A stretch of 17,692 nt of DNA from UMGS1387 sp045577475 (GTDB lineage Bacteria > Bacillota > Clostridia > Oscillospirales > CAG-382), in assembly GCA_045577475.1 (NCBI GenBank), contig JAZNIM010000024.1, positions 1 to 17,692 of the forward strand, written 5' to 3'. A model generated the notes under the pieces. The model saw only the letters and a list, made by a program, of their open reading frames with translations. It was not told the DNA's origin and searched no databases. How positions within the stretch are numbered: the stretch's first letter is position 1; every line of letters starts with the position of its first letter. The position numbers were made by a program, and so were the translations under genes. This document shows, in pieces, positions 1 through 6,007 of this stretch.

Positions 1-332
1 GAGTGTAACTTTGTTGCCGTTACCATCGCTTATGAGTTTTATATCGAAGGAATATACATATTTTCTTCCTTCTTAAGTGAAATCGGAATACCTGCATGAG
101 CATAGTTGTTTTTACTGCTTACTTTTAGTGAATAGCTGCCGTCTGCGGCATCGGTGCTGAGAGCTAAAGAGGGAGCACCCGATACCGCTACAAGCTCGAT
201 GGTGTTTCCGTTTTCAAAAGTGCCGTTTTTGAAATAGTTTTCTCCGTCTTGTTCGGCAAATGCTAAAAAGGAAAGTATGACGCAAAGGAAAAGTGCAACA
301 GAAACAAAAAGCGATGTCTGAAATTTCTTCAT
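1..332 (-). pseudogene. Secreted carbohydrate-binding-type protein, frameshifted and cut by the window edge
   Basis: The reading frame starts at 332 with a GAGGG ribosome site upstream and encodes a signal peptide (about residues 1-26, hydrophobic core ending FLAFA). A segment like the start of a CBM4/9-type beta-sandwich follows (NGTFENG, then DGSYSLKV, then NYAHAGIPISL). The frame stops at 39-41, but from about position 72 down to 1 the neighbouring frame reads KYVYSFDIKL and then ISDGNGNKVTL, which is the expected continuation of such a domain. One base appears to be missing in the purine-rich stretch around 60-76. This is a real frameshift mutation or a sequence error; I see no classic slippery heptamer. 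The gene lies 33 bp downstream of the isomerase gene on the same strand, so it is probably co-transcribed with it. The C-terminus is outside the window and the specific ligand is unknown. Confidence 0.6.
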
Positions 333-365
333 TGTATTCCCTCACAATTTTCTATATTTATTTTT

Positions 366-1811
366 TTATTTTACTATAACGCAGGGAATGCCGAGAATAT
401 CCGCAACCTTCTTAATGGTTTCAGCCTTGTGACCAACACCCAGCGCATAGTGGTGAGTAGGACCTTCCATAACCCATTTCTTGATGAAGGTCTTTGTGTC
501 AGGCTCGAAAAAGCCTCTTGTGTTGGTGTTGCCTGTGGGAGGAATGGGTCCCTTCTTGGAGTAACCCTCGCCTACAACAAACTTGAATTTGCCGTCAAAG
601 GTCTGGGTGATACCCAGCATGGTAATGGGACCTTCCTTGATTTTAAACTCAACGGAAGCACCGTGTCCCGGCTTACCGTGGAATTTTTTAAGGGAACGAA
701 GTACAGGCTTACCCTCAGCTATTGCAAGGTGGTGAGGTCCGTCGTGACCTACAAGTATAAAGTCCTCATCAAAGTCAAAGGGATGGAACTCCGCAAAGCT
801 TCCGCCTATGCCCAGTCTGTCCATTATAAGCATTGCAATACATGTCTTAATGTCAAATTCACCGCACATGGGTATGCCCTGTGCATTGAGAACCGAGTTT
901 CCTACAATAAAGGTGGTTGCAACGGTTCTTGCAAGGCTGCCCTCCTGACCTTCATAGTAGTAGGCAAGTCCCGTGAGATTGTACTTTTCAACAAATCTGT
1001 CAAGGGCTGCCGCCGTCTTTGCCGCCTGACGCTTGTCCTCGGGTGTGAGCTTTGAGGTAACGGGGTCGCTTACAGGCTCGGGACAGTCAAATTCTCTGTC
1101 AATAAGCTCTTCCTTTGCCTTGATTTCTTCCTCCGTAACAAGTGCATACTCCGAAAGTACATCGTCAATTTCAAGCAGCGGAACATGTACGCCGAAGGCT
1201 GCAGAAACTGCCGTGGGGTCAGCATGCATGTCATACATGGCTTCAAGAGTGTGACCCATAAGTCCCATTCTTGCACCCTTGAGAGAGTGGAGAACAACCG
1301 CTATATCGCACCATTCCTTAAGCTCTGCTTTAACCTTTTCGTCGCCGTACAGCTTTCCGATTATAACATCCTGTACCTTTTTGCCAAGGCGGTTTGCAAC
1401 ACCCACAAATTCGGGAACAGAGCAGATATTGTCATTTTCAAGCTGCATGAAGGTGGATGCCTTGCTGTAATCAAGACCGCCTCTGGGCTGAAGTGCGGTG
1501 AGGACAACAGGCTGTGTGCAGTTTCTTATAATGGGTGCAAAAACACTGCTGGTTGCATATGTAATCATATTGCAGAAAACAAGGTCTGCACAGCTCTTTG
1601 TAATATTATCTGCTGTTTCATACGCCTTTTCGCTGCTGTCAACCATGCCGAAGTCAACAACCTCAACGCCGTTTTCACCTAACAGCTTTACAAAATCCGC
1701 ATGGTACTTATAAAAATTGTCGTAAAGTCCCGGGAACTGTCCGTCATAGGTGGAATGTGATACCATAAATACAGCAACAAGAGCTTCTCTTTTTTTCTTT
1801 CTTTCAATCAT
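366..1811 (-). CDS. L-fucose/L-arabinose isomerase family protein
   Basis: This 481-aa protein has the length and layout of the L-arabinose/L-fucose isomerase superfamily, cytoplasmic metal-dependent aldose-ketose isomerases. The candidate metal ligands sit with AraA-like spacing: Glu318 in CGEFDIKT, Glu341 in FAEFHPFDF, His356 in LVGHDGPHH and His453/His454 in GPTHHYALG. In E. coli AraA the equivalents are E306, E333, H350 and H450. The N-terminal half (about 10-180) is the Rossmann-like part. The gene diverges from an AraC-type regulator, which suggests control by a sugar, and is followed after 33 bp by a secreted carbohydrate-binding-type gene. The start at 1811 is the first ATG after a candidate promoter at 1850-1878; the ribosome site is weak. 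Overall similarity to classical AraA or FucI looks distant, so the true substrate is unknown. Confidence 0.8.
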   Translation of the reverse strand: MIERKKKREALVAVFMVSHSTYDGQFPGLYDNFYKYHADFVKLLGENGVEVVDFGMVDSSEKAYETADNITKSCADLVFCNMITYATSSVFAPIIRNCTQPVVLTALQPRGGLDYSKASTFMQLENDNICSVPEFVGVANRLGKKVQDVIIGKLYGDEKVKAELKEWCDIAVVLHSLKGARMGLMGHTLEAMYDMHADPTAVSAAFGVHVPLLEIDDVLSEYALVTEEEIKAKEELIDREFDCPEPVSDPVTSKLTPEDKRQAAKTAAALDRFVEKYNLTGLAYYYEGQEGSLARTVATTFIVGNSVLNAQGIPMCGEFDIKTCIAMLIMDRLGIGGSFAEFHPFDFDEDFILVGHDGPHHLAIAEGKPVLRSLKKFHGKPGHGASVEFKIKEGPITMLGITQTFDGKFKFVVGEGYSKKGPIPPTGNTNTRGFFEPDTKTFIKKWVMEGPTHHYALGVGHKAETIKKVADILGIPCVIVK

Positions 1812-1846
1812 TTTTCGTAACCGTCCGTTCTTTTTGAAAATACGTA

Positions 1847-1875
1847 TTGATTTTACCGCCGTTGCGTGTTATAAT
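1847..1875 (+). promoter_or_regulatory. Extended -10 promoter for the AraC-type regulator
   Basis: TTGATT (1847-1852), a 17-nt spacer and a perfect TATAAT (1870-1875) preceded by TG at 1867-1868 give a strong sigma-A-type promoter. The leader to the ATG at 1941 would be about 59 nt. It overlaps the opposing isomerase promoter nearly completely. Confidence 0.7.
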
Positions 1876-1878
1876 CAA
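1850..1878 (-). promoter_or_regulatory. Sigma-A-type promoter for the isomerase gene
   Basis: Read on the minus strand, TTGATT (1873-1878) lies 17 nt upstream of TAAAAT (1850-1855). This would place the transcription start about 30 nt before the isomerase ATG at 1811. It occupies almost the same bases as the plus-strand promoter of the AraC-type gene. Confidence 0.6.
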
Positions 1879-1927
1879 TGTAAAAATTAAAGAAGAATTT
1901 GTCAAAAATAAAGATTTTTCAAAAAAA

Positions 1928-1933
1928 GGGAGG
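1928..1933 (+). promoter_or_regulatory. Ribosome binding site fixing the regulator start
   Basis: GGGAGG ends 7 nt before the ATG at 1941. This makes 1941 a better start than the in-frame ATG at 1899, which has no comparable site. Confidence 0.75.
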
Positions 1934-1940
1934 CAAAGCC

Positions 1941-2795
1941 ATGCGTGAAGTTTCTTTTTGTGACATAAAGCCTTTTGTCAGATACGTAAGATATCTTGAC
2001 AAGGACATGTACCGCCATCAGCAGACAATGCGTGCATACGATTCAAGGCTGCTTTACTGCTGTGACGGCGAGGGAAAAATAATCGTTGACGGCGAGAGCT
2101 ATCACATAAAAAAGGGCACAATTCTCATCTGGAGGTGCGGTGTCAGCTACAGATACGCCCTTGAAGAAAACAACGGCATGAAATTTATTGCCCTAAACTT
2201 TGATTTTCTTTACGACAAGAGCAATCTTTCCTCCCCCATTCCCCCTGCAAGAGAGTCCTCCTTTGACGAAAAAAACATGACCGAGGACTTATTTTTCACC
2301 GACTGTCCCGTATTCAACAGGCCTTGCTTTATTGAAAACGCAGGACAGTTTTACGCAAGGCTGTCAGAGCTTGAAAAGGAGTTTGGCACAAGGGGCAGGT
2401 TTTACGAAACAAAAATTTCGGGACTTCTCACCTGTATACTTGCGGAAATTGCCGTATTCGGCAACGGCAAGGGCGAAGCCGAGCACAAGACGGTAAACGC
2501 CGTAATTGCATACATGAAAATACATCTTGACGAGGATTTATCCAACGAAACCCTTTCTGTGATGTTCAAGTATCATCCCAACTACATCAACCAGCTTTTT
2601 GTACACTGTACGGGAAAAAGTGTTCACAGGTATCTTTCGGATTTAAGAATTTCAAAGGCAATGGAGCTGCTTCAGAGCACGACGCTGGCTATTTGTGAAA
2701 TATCAACTCTTTGCGGCTTTTCCGACATGCCCCACTTTTCAAAGGCATTCAAAAGGGTGACGGGGTATCCGCCCTCCAAATTCAGATTGCTATAG
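1941..2795 (+). CDS. AraC-family transcriptional regulator
   Basis: This is a 284-aa regulator. Residues about 30-95 form a cupin-like sensor half (DGEGKIIVDGESYHIKKGT, then a run of beta strands). Residues about 185-284 form the two helix-turn-helix DNA-binding domain: the first HTH is around LSNETLSVMFKYHPNYINQLF and the second carries the AraC signature (ISTLCGFSDMPHFSKAFKRV, then TGYPPSKFR). The start was chosen for the GGGAGG site 7 nt upstream. It is transcribed divergently from the sugar isomerase gene, so it most likely controls that gene in response to a sugar or derivative; this is inference from context and family. The 3' end overlaps a possible terminator, and a long repeat element begins 31 bp after the stop codon. 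Confidence 0.85.
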   Translation: MREVSFCDIKPFVRYVRYLDKDMYRHQQTMRAYDSRLLYCCDGEGKIIVDGESYHIKKGTILIWRCGVSYRYALEENNGMKFIALNFDFLYDKSNLSSPIPPARESSFDEKNMTEDLFFTDCPVFNRPCFIENAGQFYARLSELEKEFGTRGRFYETKISGLLTCILAEIAVFGNGKGEAEHKTVNAVIAYMKIHLDEDLSNETLSVMFKYHPNYINQLFVHCTGKSVHRYLSDLRISKAMELLQSTTLAICEISTLCGFSDMPHFSKAFKRVTGYPPSKFRLL

Positions 2796-2826
2796 GGGGC
2801 TTTCTTTCTATTTTTCTTTCTTTATA
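2771..2826 (+). terminator. Possible Rho-independent terminator of the regulator gene
   Basis: GCCCTC at 2771-2776 can pair with GGGGGC at 2795-2800 (one G-T pair) across a loop of 18 nt that contains the end of the coding sequence. A T-rich tract (2801-2826, TTTCTTTCT type) follows. The loop is long, so this is only moderately supported. Confidence 0.4.
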
Positions 2827-3569
2827 GTTACTTTTATGTAGGGAGGGGTTTCGGCACTGCGGTGCCGAGTTAGTTTTTTGTATCGCAGGGGTGTTTCGAC
2901 ACTGCGGTGTCGAGTTACTTTTATGTTTAGCAGGGGTGTTTCGACCTCTGCGGAGGTCGAGTTACTTTCTGTTTGGCAGGTGTTTCGGAGTCTGCGGACT
3001 CCGACCTTCTTTTATCCCGCGATAAAAGAAGGCAAAGACGCTCCGCTCATCGGAAGACTAAATCCTTTCGGATTTCAGGTCTTCCTAAGCCGCGGCGGCT
3101 TACCTACAGAATGATACTCAGGATGCCGCCTGAGCGCTTTAGCGAATCGCTCGCTACGCTCGATGGGGTGCAGTGCGGGGATAGCTGTTCTTCGCTGCAA
3201 TTACTTTCTGCTAAGGATAGCATATTTTCTTTACCAAAACATCAACGCACAAAGTACCACTATACCCATAGTGTCCTAAGCAGTAGCATTAAATTCAACG
3301 CAGTGCCTGCCAAACGCATTACACCCCATCGAGCGAAGCGAGCGACTTGCCGAGCTTTGCGGGCGGCATCCTCAGCCACCTGCTGTCAGTAAGCCTCCAC
3401 GGCGTAGGCGTGACCTTAAAAGTCACGCCGATGAGTGGAAACGTTTTTGCCTTCTTTTGACGCTTAGGTCAAAAGAAGGTCGACACCGCAGTGTCGAAAC
3501 ACCCCTGCTAAACATAAATGTAACTCGACACCGCAGTGTAGAAATACTCCAGCCAAGCATAAAAGTTAG
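2827..3569. repeat. Modular inverted-arm repeat element, copy 1 (full)
   Basis: This copy fills the first half of the gene-free stretch 2796-4085. The left arm (about 2827-3170) and right arm (about 3310-3569) are imperfect reverse complements over about 250 bp. From outside inward each arm has TGCG-loop hairpins, a 12-bp-stem hairpin (3005-3032 and 3450-3479), a third hairpin (3053-3085 on the left; 3407-3429, an unrelated stem, on the right), a GC-rich GCCGCGGCGGC-type palindrome, the GATGCCGCC segment and a GAGCG/CGCTC palindrome. The centre (about 3175-3310) is unique to the family and contains a small CACTAT-ACCC-ATAGTG hairpin. Copy 3 (5317-5974) matches from end to end with scattered substitutions. 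No transposase or credible gene is inside. Confidence 0.85.
2852..3003 (+). repeat. Array of four TGCG-loop hairpins (copy 1, left arm)
   Basis: Four perfect hairpins sit at 2852-2867, 2897-2912, 2942-2959 and 2986-3003, a period of 44-45 nt. Their 5' stems are CGGCAC, CGACAC, CGACCTC and CGGAGTC, each followed by the same TGCG loop and its exact complementary 3' stem. The linkers are similar (AGTTACTTTTATGTTT then GGCAGGGGTGTTT). Stems change while pairing is kept, the pattern expected when structure rather than sequence is conserved. Confidence 0.85.
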
Positions 3570-3581
3570 TTAGTTAGTTGG

Positions 3582-3958
3582 TTAGCTGTTCTTCACTGCA
3601 ATTACTCTCTGCCAAGGATAGTGTATATTTCTCAGTAAAACATCAACGCACAAAATACCACTATACCCATAGTGTCCCAAGCAGTAACATTAAATTCAAC
3701 GCAGTACCTGCCAAACGCATTACAACCCATCGAGCGTAGCGAGCGACTTGCCGAGATTCACGGGCGGCATCCTCAGCTTCCTTCTGTCAGTAAGCCGCCG
3801 CGGCTTAGGAAGACCTGAAATCCGTAAGGATTTAGTCTTCCGATGAGCGGGCTGTTTTGATACTTTTCCAGAGGGAAAAGTATGGCTCGCTGTCCGCAGA
3901 CAGCGAAACACCCCCTGCCAAGCATAAAAGTAACTTTCTTTCCGCAGACGGCGAAACC
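3582..3958. repeat. Modular repeat element, copy 2 (left arm missing)
   Basis: This copy begins inside the family's central region (from AGCTGTTCTTC) and continues through the right arm. It abuts the end of copy 1 across a short GTTA microsatellite at 3565-3585. Its right arm uses different modules from copy 1: a GGAAGACC-type hairpin (about 3807-3841), an ATACTTTTCC stem (3860-3883, loop AGAG) and a TGCG-class hairpin with a new stem, CGCTGTC (3888-3905, read as loop CGCA on this strand). A decayed further unit runs to about 3958. It looks like a deletion derivative or the remnant of a tandem duplication. Confidence 0.75.
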
Positions 3959-4009
3959 TATTTTTTCCGAAAAAGAAGAAGTAAGTAAGAAGAAAAGAAA
4001 AAGAAAAAA

Positions 4010-4054
4010 AGAAAAAGAAAAAGAAAAAGAACTGCCTCCAAAAAAGAAGCAGCT
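4010..4054 (-). terminator. Rho-independent terminator of hemW
   Basis: On the minus strand AGCTGCTTC (4046-4054) pairs with GGAGGCAGTT (4030-4039) with a few G-U pairs across a T-rich loop. A long U/C-rich tail follows (A/G-rich on the plus strand from 4029 down to about 3965). It lies 32 bp beyond the hemW stop codon. Confidence 0.75.
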
Positions 4055-4085
4055 CAATAAAAATATCAAAAATAAAAAATCAAAC

Positions 4086-5261
4086 TCAAGAATTCGACCC
4101 CGGTATGATTAAATCCCCACCCACAATGCGGGAAAGAATGTAATTTGATACATACATGCCCTGAAGGGAGAACGCATACCCCGTCTTGTTCTTTATGATG
4201 TGCCCCGAATTGATGTAGGGACGCATTTTTTCGTAGTAAAGCTCCTCAAAGCTCCTGCCGAAACGCTTGTAAAACTTCACAAGATTTACGCCCTCAAACA
4301 AGCGGAATCTTAACATTACATACTCCGCAATTCTTGCCTGCGGCGGAATGTCAACATACTCATCAAGCAGCGTTTGTGAAACCTTACTGCTCTCATCAAA
4401 GGAAGCAAGGTATAAATTAAAGTCACGCTTGAAGGAAAAACGCTTGCCGCCGAAATATGAGTGTGCCGCAGGTCCAAGACCTATATACTCGTCGCAGTTC
4501 CAGTATCTCAGATTATGCTTACAAGCCTTGCCTCGTTTTGCAAAGTTTGAAATTTCGTACTGTCTGAAGCCTGCATGACGCAGCCGTTCAACCGCTTCAA
4601 AATACATGTCGCACTCGCTGTCCTCGTCGGGAAGATTCAGGTTATGCCTGTTATACCAGAAGGGTGTTCCCTCCTCTATCTTCAGTCCGTACAGAGAGAT
4701 ATGCTCAACGTTAAGCCTGAAGGCTTGGTCAAGGCTGTTGAACAGGCTTTGCTTTGACTGGTCGGGCAGTCCGTAAATCAGGTCAAGGCTGATATTGTCG
4801 AATTTCGCACTTCTTGCTGCCGCTACGCAGTTATAAATATCCTGTGGCGTATGTATTCTGCCGCAACCCAGAAGCTCCATTTCATCAAAGCTCTGTGCGC
4901 CGATGCTTAGTCTGTTAATTCCCAGCTTTTTCATCGTCTTGAGCTTCAATTCATCGACAGTTCCGGGGTTTACCTCAATTGAAACCTCGCATCTTTGTGA
5001 AATTCGGAAGTTCTTTTTTACCGCCTTCATCAGGGTTTTAAGATGCTTTTCCGAAAGTAAAGAGGGTGTTCCTCCGCCGAAATAAACAGAGCTTACTATA
5101 TAATTCTTTGCCTGAAGCTTATATTCCTGCATATGCTTACACAAAGCTTCAACGTATTTTTCCTTCTTTTCCTCGTCCTGTGCGGCTACCGAGTAAAAGT
5201 CGCAGTATTTACATTTACTTACGCAAAAGGGTATATGGATATAAAGTCCTAAGCCTTTCAT
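4086..5261 (-). CDS. hemW: Radical SAM heme chaperone HemW
   Basis: Member of the HemW/HemN-like radical SAM family, now viewed as a heme chaperone (formerly 'oxygen-independent coproporphyrinogen III oxidase-like'). Visible motifs, numbered from the chosen ATG: YIHIPFC with the 4Fe-4S ligands in C-x3-C-x2-C (Cys13, Cys17, Cys20), GGGTPS (62-67), EVNPGT, RLSIGAQSF, DLIYGLP, HNLRYW (249-254) and GLGPAAHS. The length of 391 aa is normal. A GTG at 5273 would add four residues, but AAAGGTGA at 5270-5277 overlaps that codon and is well placed as the ribosome site for the ATG at 5261, so I chose 5261. In Firmicutes hemW normally follows lepA directly, as here in order and strand, but a repeat element of about 660 bp lies between them. 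hrcA, which often follows, is absent. Confidence 0.92.
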   Translation of the reverse strand: MKGLGLYIHIPFCVSKCKYCDFYSVAAQDEEKKEKYVEALCKHMQEYKLQAKNYIVSSVYFGGGTPSLLSEKHLKTLMKAVKKNFRISQRCEVSIEVNPGTVDELKLKTMKKLGINRLSIGAQSFDEMELLGCGRIHTPQDIYNCVAAARSAKFDNISLDLIYGLPDQSKQSLFNSLDQAFRLNVEHISLYGLKIEEGTPFWYNRHNLNLPDEDSECDMYFEAVERLRHAGFRQYEISNFAKRGKACKHNLRYWNCDEYIGLGPAAHSYFGGKRFSFKRDFNLYLASFDESSKVSQTLLDEYVDIPPQARIAEYVMLRFRLFEGVNLVKFYKRFGRSFEELYYEKMRPYINSGHIIKNKTGYAFSLQGMYVSNYILSRIVGGDLIIPGSNS

Positions 5262-5269
5262 ATTTTTTA

Positions 5270-5277
5270 TCACCTTT
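5270..5277 (-). promoter_or_regulatory. Ribosome binding site deciding the hemW start
   Basis: AAAGGTGA on the minus strand lies 8 nt before the ATG at 5261. It favours that ATG over the overlapping GTG at 5273. Confidence 0.6.
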
Positions 5278-5316
5278 GGGGGTTATTTTTTCTTATTTCT
5301 TTTTTTAATTGGATAA

Positions 5317-5974
5317 TAGTTAGTTTTATGTCGTACAGGGATATTTCGACACTGCGGACAGAAGGTTAATTTTTGTATCGAGGGGATTTCGACCTCTGCG
5401 GAGGTCGAGTTACTTTTATGTATCGCAGGTATTTCGGAGTCTGCGGACTCCGACCTTCTTTTATCCCGCGATAAAAGAAGGCAAAAACGCTCCGCTCATC
5501 GGAAGACTAAATCCTACGGATTTCAGGTCTTCCTACGCCGCGGCGGCTTACCTACAGAATGATACTCAGGATGCCGCCTGAGCGCTTTAGCGAGTCGCTC
5601 GCTACGCTCGATGGGGTGCAGTGCGGGGATAGCTGTTCTTCGCTGCAATTACTTTCTGCTAAGGATAGCATATTTTCTTTAGCAAAACAGCAACGCACAA
5701 AATACTACTATACCCATAGTGTCCCAAGCAGTAACATTAAGTTTAACGCAGTACCTGCCAAACGCATTACAACCCATCGAGCGTAGCGAGCGACTTGCCG
5801 AGGTCAACGGGCGGCATCCTCAGCCTCCTGCTGTCAGTAAGCCACCACGGCGTAGCCTCGACCTCAAAAGTCGAGGCGGTGAGTGGAAGCGTTTTTGCCT
5901 TCTTTTGACGCTTCGGTCAAAAGAAGGTCGACACCGCAGTGTCGAAACACCCTGCCAAGCATAAAAGTTACTTT
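5317..5974. repeat. Modular inverted-arm repeat element, copy 3 (between lepA and hemW)
   Basis: This copy accounts for nearly all of the gene-free stretch 5262-6007. Left-arm hairpins are a decayed TGCG unit (5347-5362), CGACCTC (5390-5407) and CGGAGTC (5435-5452), then a CCTTCTTTTATC stem (5454-5481) and the GGAAGAC hairpin (5500-5534). The centre matches copy 1 almost base for base. The right arm has a GCCTCGAC hairpin (5855-5877) where copy 1 has GGCGTGAC, then the CCTTCTTTTGAC stem (5898-5927) and one CGACAC hairpin (5929-5944). The right end reads into lepA's 3' flank 33 bp after its stop codon. A lepA-hemW transcript would carry the whole structure. Confidence 0.85.
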
Positions 5975-6007
5975 AAAGAAAACGTAAAAATAAAACTACG
6001 TCCCGAC

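Noticed and set aside
60..76. Programmed -1 frameshift in the carbohydrate-binding-type gene
   Set aside because: No X-XXY-YYZ slippery heptamer with suitable re-pairing, and no obvious downstream structure; mutation or sequencing error is simpler.
39..332. 97-aa intact small secreted protein
   Set aside because: The last few residues (MYIPSI) look like out-of-frame translation; the next frame continues the domain to the window edge.
429..1055. 208-aa plus-strand frame within the isomerase gene, and similar antisense frames in other genes
   Set aside because: They lie opposite well-supported genes and show no family resemblance or start signals of their own.
2852..3003. CRISPR array (regular about 45-nt period)
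   Set aside because: The conserved parts are linkers and the variable parts are perfect palindromes, not unique spacers; units are few and no cas gene is present.
2973..3392. 139-aa open frame inside repeat copy 1, similar to a 75-aa frame at 5559-5786 in copy 3
   Set aside because: Similarity follows overall DNA conservation with no codon pattern, there is no ribosome site, the frames differ in length, and they run across palindromes. Treated as non-coding repeat sequence.
2827..3958. Integron attC sites (palindromic, cassette-like)
   Set aside because: No GTTRRRY/RYYYAAC core pair, hairpins are short and perfect rather than long and imperfect, and there is no integrase or cassette genes.
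5317..5974. Insertion sequence with transposase
   Set aside because: No open frame with transposase motifs in any copy; at most a non-autonomous element.
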